64,000 nucleotides of DNA from UBA1450 sp964452355 (GTDB lineage: Bacteria; Patescibacteriota; Microgenomatia; UBA1406; GWC2-37-13): contig CAYVKV010000002.1 of NCBI GenBank assembly GCA_964452355.1, forward strand, positions 135,790-199,789, in the 5' to 3' direction. The notes beneath the pieces were generated by a model. It did not search any database, had not been told where the DNA came from, and worked only from the letters and a program-made list of their open reading frames with translations. Shown piece by piece: positions 33,454 to 43,257 of this stretch (its first letter is position 1; each line of letters begins with the position of its first letter). A program made the translations under genes and the position numbers.

Positions 33454-34854
33454 TTATATAAACTCTCTCGGATCAGTAACTACTCCAGTGATTGCAGTAG
33501 CAGCTGCCGTAAGCGGGCTCACGAGCATGGTCTTTGCACCAGGTCCTTGTCGACCTTCAAAATTTCTATTACTTGTTGATACGCAGTATTTCCCTCGAGG
33601 AATTTTGTCTTCGTTAAATCCCAGACACGCTGAGCACCCTGCACTTCGTAGATCAAAACCCGCCTCTTCAAATACCCTGTCAAGTCCTTCTTTTCTTGCT
33701 TGTTTCAAGACCTGAGTGGAACCCGGGACCAGTATCGCCGTGATATTTTTTGCTTTTGTTCTTCCTTTGAGTATTTTTGCAGCTTCACGAAAATCTTCAA
33801 TCCGTGAGTTGGTGCAACTGCCAAAAAATACGTAATCAACTTTTTGACCGATCATTTTTTGTCCTTCCGTAAGCCCCATATAATTAAGGGACTTTATTAA
33901 TTGGTTTTTATCCGAATCTGATTGGTAATCGCTTGCACGGGGAATAGACTCATTTATAGAAACTCCCATGCCAGGATTTGTGCCATATGTGATCATTGGT
34001 TCAATGTATGTAGCATCAAATAGTTCAACCCTATCATATTCTGCTCCCTCATCTGTTGGCAGTGTTTTCCAATATGCGACTGCCCTATCCCACTCTTCAC
34101 CTTTTGGCATAAATTCTCTTCCCTTCATATATTTATATGTCGTCTCATCAGGAGCAATCATCCCACCTCGGGCGCCCATTTCGATACTCATATTGCATAC
34201 CGTCATGCGTCCTTCCATAGACAGATTGCGAATTGCCTCGCCTGTAAATTCTACAAAATATCCGGTTCCGCCATGTGATGATATTTTTGAAATAATATAT
34301 AAAATGAGATCCTTTGCAGTGACTCCTTTTTGAAGTTTTCCGTTTATCTCAATTTTCATGGTTTTTGGCTTTTGTTGGAGAATCGTCTGTGATGCAAGTA
34401 CCTGCTCAACTTCACTTGTTCCGATCCCAAATGCAATAGAACCAAATGCGCCGTGCGTCGACGTATGGCTGTCTCCGCAAACGATCGTCATTCCCGGCTT
34501 GGTAACGCCAAGCTCCGGACCGATGACATGAACAATTCCTTGCCAAGGATGTCCCAATCCAAAAAGCTCAATCCCAAAATCTTCACAGTTCTTTTCAAGT
34601 AACTCAACTTGTTTGCGAGAAAGAAGATCTTTAATGGGAAGGTGTTGATCTATTGTTGGAACGTTGTGGTCTGCCGTTGCCCATGTCCGATTTGGTGAAT
34701 GAACAGAAATTCCTCGCTGTTTTAATCCATCAAAGGCCTGAGGAGTCGTCACCTCATGGATAAAATGCGCATCAATAAAAAGCACATTTGGAAATCCTTC
34801 CTCTTGTGCCACCAGATGCTCATTCCAAATTTTCTCAAATAATGTTTTTGGCAT
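33454..34854 (-). CDS. leuC: 3-isopropylmalate dehydratase large subunit
   Basis: A 466-residue aconitase-superfamily subunit. It has VICGDSHTSTHGAFG-like sequence (CGDSHTSTHGAFGSIAFGIG) and three Cys ligands for a 4Fe-4S cluster, in FFGSCTNSRIEDF and AGCSACLGFN, plus the STSNRNFEGRQG active-site segment. Together with LeuD it forms the isomerase. An Fe-S enzyme implies access to cluster assembly. It follows ilvC with 1 base between. Confidence 0.97.
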   Translation of the reverse strand: MPKTLFEKIWNEHLVAQEEGFPNVLFIDAHFIHEVTTPQAFDGLKQRGISVHSPNRTWATADHNVPTIDQHLPIKDLLSRKQVELLEKNCEDFGIELFGLGHPWQGIVHVIGPELGVTKPGMTIVCGDSHTSTHGAFGSIAFGIGTSEVEQVLASQTILQQKPKTMKIEINGKLQKGVTAKDLILYIISKISSHGGTGYFVEFTGEAIRNLSMEGRMTVCNMSIEMGARGGMIAPDETTYKYMKGREFMPKGEEWDRAVAYWKTLPTDEGAEYDRVELFDATYIEPMITYGTNPGMGVSINESIPRASDYQSDSDKNQLIKSLNYMGLTEGQKMIGQKVDYVFFGSCTNSRIEDFREAAKILKGRTKAKNITAILVPGSTQVLKQARKEGLDRVFEEAGFDLRSAGCSACLGFNEDKIPRGKYCVSTSNRNFEGRQGPGAKTMLVSPLTAAATAITGVVTDPREFI

Positions 34855-34855
34855 A

Positions 34856-35908
34856 TTATTTCTTCAGATTTTCAGGCCTGAGTTCTCGTACCTTTTTCCC
34901 TGCTTGCCACATTTCCATATTGGCAATCGTTTCAAGCTCTTTTTCAAGCTTTGTACGGTATTCTGGATCGCTGTTTTTCTCAAGCGTTCGTCGCGCCTCT
35001 TCTCCAGACTTAACACTCTCATACAATTCTTTAAACACGGGAGCGGTCGCATCGCGAAATGCATCTTTCCAATCAAGTGCTCCACGTTGCGCAGTGGTTG
35101 AAATGTTTGCAAGCATCCAGTCCATTCCATTTTCGCCCACCAATCTAATCAAGCTTTGCGTCAGTTCTTCAACAGTCTCATTGAAGGCTTCAGATGGCGA
35201 ATGTCCATGTTTACGAAGCTCATTGTATTGCGCTTCAAACAGTCCTTCAAGAGCACCAACCAATATACCGCGTTCACCAGTCAGATCACTCCGTACCTCA
35301 TTCTCAAATGTTGTTTCAAATAAATATCCTGATCCAACCGCAATGCCCAGAGCTTTGCATTTTTCTTCTGCATTCCCACTTGCATCCTGATGCACAGCGT
35401 ACGAACTATTGATGCCACTGCCATCCACAAAGTTTCTACGGACGGTAAGTCCCGATCCTTTGGGAGCAACAAGAAGCACATCAATATCTTCCGGAGGGAT
35501 AATACCCGTTTGATCACGATAGGTGATCGAAAATCCATGGGAAAAGTACAATGCTTTTCCTTTGGTCAAATGTGGTTTTAGCTTTGGCCAAAATGCTTTT
35601 TGCCCCGCATCTGAAAGAAGATAGAGGAGAATGGTTCCTTTTTCAGCCGCTTCTTCAAGTTCAAATAATGTCTCGCCTTCGACCCATCCGTCTTTGATCG
35701 CTTTATCCCACGATTTTGATCCCTTTCTTTGACCAACAATCACATTGATACCATTGTCTTTCATGTTCAGTGCCTGTCCTGGCCCTTGCACTCCATATCC
35801 AAGTACGGCAACCGTTTCATTTTTTAAAACTTCCTGAGCCTTTTCTAAAGGAAATTCTTCACGGGTTACGACATTTTCTTCGACGCCTCCAAAATTTATT
35901 TTTGTCAT
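34856..35908 (-). CDS. ilvC: Ketol-acid reductoisomerase
   Basis: A 350-residue class I KARI that isomerises and reduces acetolactate or acetohydroxybutyrate. The Rossmann motif is AVLGYGVQGPGQALN, the cofactor loop VGQRKGSKSWDKA is followed by the DVLLVAPKGSG strand, and the knotted C-terminal domain has metal-binding SDLTGERGILVGA. The loop VGQRKGSKSW resembles the eukaryotic/Bacteroidetes-type KARI more than the classical RKGxxS form. It is preceded by an unusual GC-rich palindrome-flanked spacer. Confidence 0.95.
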   Translation of the reverse strand: MTKINFGGVEENVVTREEFPLEKAQEVLKNETVAVLGYGVQGPGQALNMKDNGINVIVGQRKGSKSWDKAIKDGWVEGETLFELEEAAEKGTILLYLLSDAGQKAFWPKLKPHLTKGKALYFSHGFSITYRDQTGIIPPEDIDVLLVAPKGSGLTVRRNFVDGSGINSSYAVHQDASGNAEEKCKALGIAVGSGYLFETTFENEVRSDLTGERGILVGALEGLFEAQYNELRKHGHSPSEAFNETVEELTQSLIRLVGENGMDWMLANISTTAQRGALDWKDAFRDATAPVFKELYESVKSGEEARRTLEKNSDPEYRTKLEKELETIANMEMWQAGKKVRELRPENLKK

Positions 35909-35939
35909 ATTTAATTTAATTAACTAATAATATTGTTGT

Positions 35940-36030
35940 GTGTAATAGGTGGCCGAGCTTGAGGGATCCCGACAGCGCGGAACGCAAGAGAGCACTGGCG
36001 GGAAACGAGCGAGGACGGAATCTATTACAC
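35940..36030. repeat. GC-rich element with inverted termini
   Basis: The 9-base termini GTGTAATAG (35940-35948) and CTATTACAC (36022-36030) are exact complements. They enclose about 73 bases that are far more GC-rich than the surroundings and contain GGGATCCC. It sits between ridA and ilvC in the ilv operon. The layout of AT-rich arms around a distinct core resembles the other palindromic elements, but the core sequence is unrelated. It could be a MITE-like insert or an RNA processing site. Confidence 0.65.
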
Positions 36031-36032
36031 AA

Positions 36033-36404
36033 TCATTTTACAGCTATAACTTCTATTTCTACTAATGCCCCCAGTGGCAATCCCGCAACAGCAAAAGCTG
36101 CTCGTGCTGGTTTATGATCGGTAAAATACTGGCCATAAATTTCATTCATCTTTGAATAATCGTTTATATCTGAAAGATACACTGTTGATTTCACTACTTT
36201 TTCCAAACCTGATCCAGCTTCTTCTAATACCTGCTTCAAGTTATTCAATACTTGTTTCGTTTGGTTTTCAATTCCTTCAACTAAAGCCCCCGCTTCTGGA
36301 TCAATTCCAATTTGTCCTGAACAAAAAATAAAACCATTAGCTTCAATTGCTTGAGAATAGGGCCCAACTACTTTTGGCGCCTTGTCTGAATGAATATATT
36401 TCAT
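36033..36404 (-). CDS. ridA: RidA-family enamine/imine deaminase
   Basis: A 123-residue trimeric protein. Signature parts are the opening DKAPKVVGPYSQAIEANGF, GQIGIDPEAG, VVKSTVYLSDINDY and the C-terminal RAAFAVAGLPLGALVEIEVIA with the conserved Arg. RidA hydrolyses reactive 2-aminoacrylate/aminocrotonate made by PLP dehydratases. Its presence in the operon with ilvA (threonine dehydratase) and ilvE fits detoxification and faster release of 2-ketobutyrate. Confidence 0.96.
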   Translation of the reverse strand: MKYIHSDKAPKVVGPYSQAIEANGFIFCSGQIGIDPEAGALVEGIENQTKQVLNNLKQVLEEAGSGLEKVVKSTVYLSDINDYSKMNEIYGQYFTDHKPARAAFAVAGLPLGALVEIEVIAVK

Positions 36405-36413
36405 GTTAATAAT

Positions 36414-38168
36414 TTAACTAGTAACAGCACCTTTCGATGCACTGCCAACAAGCGTTCGGTACTTTGCCAGCACTCCACGAATATATGGCGAATCCGGAGC
36501 TTTGTATTTTTTTCTTCTTTCGTCAAGAATTTTCTTTTCAACTTCGATATTGATCTCGCGTTTTTCAACATTGATATCAATGATATCTCCTTCTTGTACT
36601 ATGCCAATCGCTCCTCCTTCAACTGCCTCAGGCGCAACATGTCCGATCATAATACCATGTGTCCCCCCTGAAAATCTCCCATCAGTAATAAGTGCAACAT
36701 CTTTCCCCAAACCTGCTCCAACCAACGCCGAAGAAGGCGACAGCATCTCGCGCATTCCCGGCCCACCTTTTGGACCTTCATGTCGGATGACTATCACATC
36801 ACCATGGTGTATTTTTCCATCAAGTATCGCCGACATCGCATCATCTTCGGATTCGAAAACCCGTGCAGGACCTTTGTGCTGTTGGATCAGATTGCCCGAT
36901 AATTTCATCACGGCGCCTTCTTCTGCCATATCACCCTTCATGATAATGATGTGGTGACCCGCTGGCGCAAGAGGTTTTTCTAAGCTCGAAATGACATCTT
37001 GATTTTCGGGTCTCGCCGAAACTTCTTTCAAATTTTCTGCGACGGTTTTCCCGGTCACTGTCAAACAATCCCCATGAATAAGTCCCGCATCGAGAAGCAT
37101 CTTCATCACCATGGGTATCCCGCCAATTTCATCCAAGTGCTCCATCATATAATCACCGGATGGACTAAAGTTTCCAATGAGCGGGACATTTTTCCCGATT
37201 GATTCAAAGTCATCAATGGACAACGAGACGTCTGCTTCATGTGCTATTGCCAAGAGATGCAAAACTGCATTGGTCGATCCTCCTAAAGCTTGAACGACAA
37301 CTATAGCATTTTCAAATGCCTTGCGCGTCAAAATATCGCGGGTACGAATCCCCTTTTTCATCATGACAAATAACGCATCAACCGTTTTGTAAATATCTTC
37401 AATTTTCTTTTCAGAAATACGTCCGGTTCGACTCATTGCAGGATGTGATGCACTTCCCGGAACCGACATCCCCAAAGCTTCAAGAGCTGATGCCATGGTA
37501 TTTGCCGTAAACATACCACCACATGCTCCAGCACAGGGACAGGATTTGCATTCTATCTCATGAAATTCATCTTTCGTTATTTTGCCTGCACTCAATGCCC
37601 CAATTGCTTCAAATATTGAGACAATATTCAAGTCTTTTCCTTTGTATGATCCGGACAATATAGTTCCACCATACAATGTGATACCGATTGAATTATTTCT
37701 GGCAAGGGGCATGAGAGAGGCGGGAATCGTCTTGTCACAACCAGAAAGCGCAATCGTGCCATCTGCAGCATACGCCTCACTCATCATCTCGATACTATCT
37801 GCAATCCACTCTCTTGAAACGAGTGAGTATTTCATTCCTTCTGTTCCCATGGTCTCACCATCAGTGATAACAGGAGTTCCAAACATGTATGGTCTCCCGC
37901 CAACTTTTGCAATTTCTTCTTCTGCAATTTTTGCCAACTGATCAATATGTGCATTGCACGGAGATACATCGGAGTACGGAGAAGCAACACAGATGAGCGG
38001 CTTCTCAAAGTCCGCATCCTCGTACCCCACAGCGCGCATCATGGCGCGAGCCGCGGCACGCTTTGTCCAATCTTTGGCACCTGGAGTACTGGTGAGTATT
38101 GCACTTCGTTTTTTTAATGATTCTGGTTTATCGTTGCAACAACAATCTCCTTGACAAGAATTTTTCAT
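36414..38168 (-). CDS. ilvD: Dihydroxy-acid dehydratase
   Basis: A 584-residue Fe-S dehydratase giving the 2-keto acids of valine and isoleucine. Motifs are the N-terminal CVASPYSDVSPCN, the central ECKSCPCAGACGGMFTANTM with cluster-ligand Cys, GPKGGPGMREML, and TDGRFSGGTHG. The N-terminus carries a small extension, MKNSCQGDCCCNDKPES, with four Cys, which is unusual and might be a metal-binding tag. A copy of the palindromic element lies directly upstream. Confidence 0.96.
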   Translation of the reverse strand: MKNSCQGDCCCNDKPESLKKRSAILTSTPGAKDWTKRAAARAMMRAVGYEDADFEKPLICVASPYSDVSPCNAHIDQLAKIAEEEIAKVGGRPYMFGTPVITDGETMGTEGMKYSLVSREWIADSIEMMSEAYAADGTIALSGCDKTIPASLMPLARNNSIGITLYGGTILSGSYKGKDLNIVSIFEAIGALSAGKITKDEFHEIECKSCPCAGACGGMFTANTMASALEALGMSVPGSASHPAMSRTGRISEKKIEDIYKTVDALFVMMKKGIRTRDILTRKAFENAIVVVQALGGSTNAVLHLLAIAHEADVSLSIDDFESIGKNVPLIGNFSPSGDYMMEHLDEIGGIPMVMKMLLDAGLIHGDCLTVTGKTVAENLKEVSARPENQDVISSLEKPLAPAGHHIIIMKGDMAEEGAVMKLSGNLIQQHKGPARVFESEDDAMSAILDGKIHHGDVIVIRHEGPKGGPGMREMLSPSSALVGAGLGKDVALITDGRFSGGTHGIMIGHVAPEAVEGGAIGIVQEGDIIDINVEKREINIEVEKKILDERRKKYKAPDSPYIRGVLAKYRTLVGSASKGAVTS

Positions 38169-38187
38169 AATTTATTTATAAAACTTA

Positions 38188-38273
38188 GAGCGAAGTAACC
38201 AAAATTTTAGAGCGAGTTTGGGTATGCACTCAAACAACGTTAACTCGCGAGTAAAATTTTTGGTTACAAGCTC
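38188..38273. repeat. Dispersed palindromic element, copy 2
   Basis: An 86-base element in the ilvA-ilvD gap. From outside in, the pairs are GAGC/GCTC, GTAACC/GGTTAC, AAAATTTTA/TAAAATTTT, GCGAG/CTCGC and TTTGGGT/ACTCAAA. The core is nearly identical to copies 1 and 3 while the outer arms differ in a base-paired way. It lies inside the operon, so readthrough must occur if it acts as a terminator. Confidence 0.9.
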
Positions 38274-38286
38274 GATGATAATACAA

Positions 38287-39531
38287 TCATACTAAATATT
38301 GATATAACATATCTTTTTCAGATAATTTTGTGTACTTTAATTCTATCGCATCCATACGTTTCATCAGTGGCTTCAAATCTTCTTTACTCCTCAACTCAAA
38401 GCCAACAAGCGCTGGCGCTTTTTCCTTTTCAGTTTTTTTCATATACTCAAAGCGCACGATATCATCATTGGGACCGAGCGCCTCATCAAGCATTCGTTTG
38501 AGCTGTCCTGGTTTTTGAGCAAATTCAATAAGAAAATAATGTTTCCGCCCTTGGTAAACTAAACTTTTTTCCATGATTTCCGGATAGCGCAAAATATCAT
38601 TATTTCCTCCACTCAAAATACATACGACTGTTTTTCCTTTGATCTGCTCTGCCATATCATCAAGTGCCGCCACTGAAAGCGCCCCCGCAGGCTCTGCAAC
38701 AATTCCCTCATTTTGATAAAGCTCAATCATAGTGATGCAGTCTTTGCCCTCTGGGACACGTAAAACTTCTTCAACATTTTTTTTAACGATTTCAAAAGTC
38801 AGATCACCGGGAGTTGCAACGGCTGCCCCATCGACAAAGGTATCGATTTTTTTTAACGTAATAATCCTATTTTGCTTTAATGACTCGTGCATGGATGCAG
38901 CTCCTTCCGGCTCAACTCCCATTACCTTGATGTTTTTGTTCACATTCTTAACAAATGTTGAAACGCCCGATATCAATCCTCCACCACCAATACAGGCAAA
39001 AACATAATCGATTTTTTCTCCAACTTGATCTATGATTTCTTTCCCAACCGTTCCCTGACCTGCAATGGTGAGAGGGTCGTTAAATGGATGCACGTAAATT
39101 GCACCAGACTTTTTTTCAAAAATGCGTGACGCAATACTTGCATCGTCAAATGTACTACCGACAAGTTTTATTTCAACAAAACCATCTCCAAATTGCTTGA
39201 CTTTATCTATTTTTTGATTTGGCGTGATTGTTGGCATAAAAATAGTTCCGTGGATTTTAAGCGCATTGCAACTCCACGCCACCCCTTGGGCATGATTTCC
39301 CGCACTCGCACACACGATTCCCTTCTGTTTCTCAGCTTTGGTAAGTGAAGACATTTTATTATAAGCGCCACGAATCTTGAATGATCGTACTTCTTGCAAA
39401 TCTTCTCGCTTCAAATAAATAGTTGCCTCGTATTTTTTTGATAATCGAGCGCTCTTTTGTAATGGTGTTTTTTTTGCCACACCAGAGAGTCTTTTTGCAG
39501 CTTCTTCAATATCGTTTATTGTTACGTTCAT
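38287..39531 (-). CDS. ilvA: Threonine dehydratase (ammonia-lyase)
   Basis: A 414-residue PLP enzyme that makes 2-ketobutyrate for isoleucine. The PLP lysine is in VRSFKIRGAYNKM, the glycine loop is CIGGGGLISG, and CILSGGNND is near the end of the catalytic domain. The C-terminal ACT-like domain of about 80 residues (HYFLIEFAQKPGQLKRML) is a single copy, as in Bacillus/Corynebacterium-type IlvA rather than the double module of E. coli. It suggests feedback control by Ile/Val. It overlaps leuA by 4 bases. Confidence 0.95.
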   Translation of the reverse strand: MNVTINDIEEAAKRLSGVAKKTPLQKSARLSKKYEATIYLKREDLQEVRSFKIRGAYNKMSSLTKAEKQKGIVCASAGNHAQGVAWSCNALKIHGTIFMPTITPNQKIDKVKQFGDGFVEIKLVGSTFDDASIASRIFEKKSGAIYVHPFNDPLTIAGQGTVGKEIIDQVGEKIDYVFACIGGGGLISGVSTFVKNVNKNIKVMGVEPEGAASMHESLKQNRIITLKKIDTFVDGAAVATPGDLTFEIVKKNVEEVLRVPEGKDCITMIELYQNEGIVAEPAGALSVAALDDMAEQIKGKTVVCILSGGNNDILRYPEIMEKSLVYQGRKHYFLIEFAQKPGQLKRMLDEALGPNDDIVRFEYMKKTEKEKAPALVGFELRSKEDLKPLMKRMDAIELKYTKLSEKDMLYQYLV

Positions 39532-41033
39532 ATGAGTTTATTCAAACCATCAACATATGCCTGAACTGCAGCTACAACAATATCAGTATCTGACCCAAAT
39601 CCAAAGAATACTTTATTTTTGTAATCAAGCTGAACATTCACGCGACTCACATCGTCACTTCCTTTTGTCATTGCCTGAATCAAAAACTCCCGTAAAACCG
39701 GAAGTATTTTTAACACCTTTGCCTCGGTAACTGTTGCATTGACCGCCTGATATGCGGCATCGATTGGTCCATTGCCATTTGCAGATGATGTGTATTCAAT
39801 TCCATCTATCAGCATTTTTATGGTTGCCATTGGCTTTAGGGGATATCCGCAAACAACTTCAACAAGTTTTGTTTCAAGTCTTTTGGGAGTAGTCAATGTT
39901 TTACCCATTAACATATGGAGATCATCATCGAGAATTTGCTTTTTAGAATCAGCAAGTTCAAGAAATTTTTCATACGATTTTTTGAGTTGAATGGGCTTTA
40001 ATTTATATCCTAACCGTTCTAGGTGATGATTGAGCGCTGCACGTCCAGATCGAGCTGAAAGCACAATCTCAGATGAAGCAATGCCCACATCATGTGGATC
40101 AATAATTTCATAATTTTCTCGAAGTTTTAAAACACCATCCTGATGAATACCAGAAGAATGGGCAAATGCATTTTTCCCAACTATAGCTTTATTTGCCTGA
40201 ATCGGCATATTCATGAGATTTGCAACAAGCCGACTTGTCGGATAAATCTTTTTTGCATTGATGTTTGTATCATAGGGAAACTTATGCGTTCGCATTATCA
40301 TGACAACCTCTTCAAGAGAAGTATTTCCGGCACGCTCGCCGATACCATTCATGGTGACTTCAATTTGGCGCGCACCATTTGCGACTCCTGCCATCGCATT
40401 TGCAGTGGCAAGACCCAAATCATTATGACAATGTACTGAAATAATGGCTGTATCAATATTTGAAACATGTTCCTTAAGATACTTAATCTTTTCTCCATAC
40501 ACATGCGGGAGATTGTATCCGGTGGTGTCGGGAATATTTACAACGGTGGCGCCCGCTGCAATAACCGCTTCAATCATGAGAGCGAGATACTCAAGATCTG
40601 CACGCCCTGCATCTTCCGCATAAAATTCGACATCCTCGACAAACTTCTTTGCATACTTCACCGCTTCAACTCCACGCTTCAGAATATCTTCTCTGGTCGA
40701 TTTAAATTTATATTTTATATGCATGTCAGATGCGCCAATACCTGTGTGAATTCGTTTTCGCTTTGCAAATTCAAGCGATGCCGCGGCAGCATCAATGTCA
40801 CCCTTCACTGCTCGAGTGAGCGCACAAATAATCGGATTTTTTACTGCTTTAGATATTTCTATGACGGACTGGAAATCCCCTGGCGAAGAGATCGGGAAAC
40901 CCGCTTCGATGACATCGACTCCAAGAGTCTCAAGCGCTTTTGCAATCTCAATTTTTTCAACTGTATTTAATTGGCAACCGGGTACTTGTTCTCCATCACG
41001 TAACGTTGTATCGAATATATGAATTTTTTGCAT
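39528..41033 (-). CDS. leuA: 2-isopropylmalate synthase
   Basis: A 501-residue enzyme condensing 2-ketoisovalerate with acetyl-CoA, the first leucine step. The DRE-TIM barrel starts IFDTTLRDGEQVPGC, with HCHNDLGLATAN metal His residues and NGIGERAGN. The C-terminal regulatory domain from about residue 370 (leucine-binding LeuA dimer domain) is present, so leucine feedback is likely. Its place inside the ilv run means Leu and Ile/Val synthesis are one transcript. A paralogous citramalate synthase is possible but the context favours LeuA. Confidence 0.94.
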   Translation of the reverse strand: MQKIHIFDTTLRDGEQVPGCQLNTVEKIEIAKALETLGVDVIEAGFPISSPGDFQSVIEISKAVKNPIICALTRAVKGDIDAAAASLEFAKRKRIHTGIGASDMHIKYKFKSTREDILKRGVEAVKYAKKFVEDVEFYAEDAGRADLEYLALMIEAVIAAGATVVNIPDTTGYNLPHVYGEKIKYLKEHVSNIDTAIISVHCHNDLGLATANAMAGVANGARQIEVTMNGIGERAGNTSLEEVVMIMRTHKFPYDTNINAKKIYPTSRLVANLMNMPIQANKAIVGKNAFAHSSGIHQDGVLKLRENYEIIDPHDVGIASSEIVLSARSGRAALNHHLERLGYKLKPIQLKKSYEKFLELADSKKQILDDDLHMLMGKTLTTPKRLETKLVEVVCGYPLKPMATIKMLIDGIEYTSSANGNGPIDAAYQAVNATVTEAKVLKILPVLREFLIQAMTKGSDDVSRVNVQLDYKNKVFFGFGSDTDIVVAAVQAYVDGLNKLI

Positions 41034-41034
41034 A

Positions 41035-41520
41035 TTAAGTGTTAAAAACTGCTATACGTCCTGATTGGACAAATTCTTTAATTCCAAATGGCTTCATAAG
41101 TTCATGAAAATCATTCACCGCATGTTCTGTTCCCGTAATCTCGATAACTAAATAATTCTGAGTCACTTTGACAATACGCGTATCACTCGTTATTGTGACC
41201 AAATGCTCAATTTCTTTTCGCTTTTCAAGTTTATTGGCAGATACTTTTAGTAAAGCGATTTCTCGGGCGACCAGATCTTGGTCAATACTATCGATAACTT
41301 TGGTTACTTCAATGATTCGATAAAGTTGCTTCACCATTTTTTCTATGAGCGACTCTTCTGCAAAAACAACAATGGTAAAACGTGACTGCTCCTCTTGATT
41401 TATTTCCGATACCGTCAAACTTTCAATATTAATCTTTCGTCGTAAAAACAAATCGGCAATACGATACAAGACGCCTGGCGTATTTTCAGTAAATATTGTG
41501 ATGGTGTACAGTGTTTTCAT
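41035..41520 (-). CDS. ilvN: Acetolactate synthase small (regulatory) subunit
   Basis: A 161-residue protein with an N-terminal ACT domain (YTITIFTENTPGVLYRIADLFLRRKINIESLTV) and a C-terminal helical/ferredoxin-like domain typical of IlvN/IlvH. It binds valine and stimulates the catalytic subunit. It lies 1 base upstream of leuA and 28 bases downstream of the catalytic ilvB, the usual order. The size matches the standard subunit (about 160 residues). Confidence 0.96.
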   Translation of the reverse strand: MKTLYTITIFTENTPGVLYRIADLFLRRKINIESLTVSEINQEEQSRFTIVVFAEESLIEKMVKQLYRIIEVTKVIDSIDQDLVAREIALLKVSANKLEKRKEIEHLVTITSDTRIVKVTQNYLVIEITGTEHAVNDFHELMKPFGIKEFVQSGRIAVFNT

Positions 41521-41548
41521 AATTAAATAAGTTATTTAATGATATCGT

Positions 41549-43240
41549 TTATTCTAATCGCACTTCTTCGACTGTTGCTCCGGATGGAATCATGGGAAAA
41601 ACATTTTCTTCTTGCTCGACTTCAACCTCAAATACATAGGGACCTTTGTGCTGTAACATCTTTTGTATTCCCGTTTGTAACTCGCTTCGCTTCGTTACTT
41701 TTTGTCCCTCAATGCCATATGCTTTTGCAACACCGATAAAATCTGGACTTTCTATATGTGTCATCGAGTACCTCTTTTCAAAAAAAAGTTCTTGCCATTG
41801 CCGCACCATTCCCAAGAATCCGTTGTTTAGAATCACTACTTTTACTGCAATATCATCTTGAACTAATGTAGCAAATTCCTGTATATTCATCTGTATGCCG
41901 CCATCTCCTGCAATACATATGACCTCTCTTTTGGGTAACGCTGACTTCACACCCATTGCAGTGGGAAGACCATACCCCATGGTACCCATTCCTCCTGATG
42001 AATGGAAACTATTTTGCGTATTATACGAATAATATCGTGCTGCAATCATTTGATGTTGTCCAACATCAGCGACTATGATCGCATTTCCTTTTGTCAATTC
42101 TGAAATTCTACAGACCGTTTCAGCCATTTTGATTTTTCCCTTCTTAGGATGACAGGCATCAAACCATACTTTATTTTTTTCTATCTCATCATGTTTTTTA
42201 AATTCTTGCACCCATTCCTCATGGTTTTGTTTTTTCATTTTCTTTGCCAATGCGCTCAGTGCGGATTTTGCATCTGCCACAATCGGAACCTCAGCTTGAA
42301 CTATTTTATTCAGCTCTGCAGGATCAATATCAATATGAATAATTTTTGCGTGTGGCAAATAGCCAGAAACCTTTCCGGTAACCCGATCATCAAAGCGCAT
42401 ACCGACTGCGAGGACGACATCCGCTTTATTTGAAAGAATATTGGGTCCATAATTTCCATGCATCCCTAAAAACCCGGCGTGCAGACGATGATTATGAGGA
42501 AATGCAGATATGCCATGCAAAGTCACCGCCACCGGAATGTCTCCTTGTTCGGCAACTGACAACAACTCGTCATACGCATGCGAAATATGAATACCATGAC
42601 CTGCAAGAATGTATGGTCGCTTAGCTTGGTTTAGTAACGTTGCGGCAAGCTCGATTTGACGAGGATGAGGTTTTGTCGTTGGATTGTAACTCCTTAAGGT
42701 TATCGATTGGGGATATTCAAAATCCAATGACGCAAGCTGTGCATCTTTGGTGATATCTATAAGTACTGGTCCCGGCCTTCCGGTTCGCGCAATATGAAAT
42801 GCCTTTTTGAAAATGTATGGAATTTCTTTGGGATCAGTAATCTGATAACTCCACTTGGTAACGGGTGCAGTAATGCCGATCACATCAGCTTCTTGAAATG
42901 CATCGGTTCCGATGACTGAGGAAGTGACTTGACCCGTAATACACACCATCGGAACGGTATCCATCATGGCATCACCAAGTGCGGTGACTAGATTGGTTGC
43001 GCCCGGTCCGGAAGTCGCAAAAACCACTCCAGGTTCTCCGGTAACACGCCCCCAACCCTCAGCTGCATGACCTGCAGCTTGTTCGTGTCGAACAAGAATA
43101 TGTCGAATCTTCTTATTCTCAACATAATCATACAACGCATCATAAATCGGCATAATAGCCCCTCCGGGGTACCCGAAAATAGTTGTCACTTTTTCGTGCA
43201 ACAATGATTCAATGACGGCTTGTGAACCTGATAGTTTCAT
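41549..43240 (-). CDS. ilvB: Acetolactate synthase large (catalytic) subunit
   Basis: A 563-residue thiamine-diphosphate enzyme. It starts at MKLSGSQAVIESLL; upstream in-frame Mets lie in the palindromic element and are rejected. Features are VFGYPGG-type IFGYPGGAIMPIYD, the catalytic Glu in RHEQAAGHAAEG, the FAD-binding middle domain, and the ThDP motif GDGGIQMN...NNGFLGM. It makes acetolactate and acetohydroxybutyrate. It works with ilvN downstream. Confidence 0.96.
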   Translation of the reverse strand: MKLSGSQAVIESLLHEKVTTIFGYPGGAIMPIYDALYDYVENKKIRHILVRHEQAAGHAAEGWGRVTGEPGVVFATSGPGATNLVTALGDAMMDTVPMVCITGQVTSSVIGTDAFQEADVIGITAPVTKWSYQITDPKEIPYIFKKAFHIARTGRPGPVLIDITKDAQLASLDFEYPQSITLRSYNPTTKPHPRQIELAATLLNQAKRPYILAGHGIHISHAYDELLSVAEQGDIPVAVTLHGISAFPHNHRLHAGFLGMHGNYGPNILSNKADVVLAVGMRFDDRVTGKVSGYLPHAKIIHIDIDPAELNKIVQAEVPIVADAKSALSALAKKMKKQNHEEWVQEFKKHDEIEKNKVWFDACHPKKGKIKMAETVCRISELTKGNAIIVADVGQHQMIAARYYSYNTQNSFHSSGGMGTMGYGLPTAMGVKSALPKREVICIAGDGGIQMNIQEFATLVQDDIAVKVVILNNGFLGMVRQWQELFFEKRYSMTHIESPDFIGVAKAYGIEGQKVTKRSELQTGIQKMLQHKGPYVFEVEVEQEENVFPMIPSGATVEEVRLE

Positions 43241-43257
43241 ATGACAATATTTTATTG

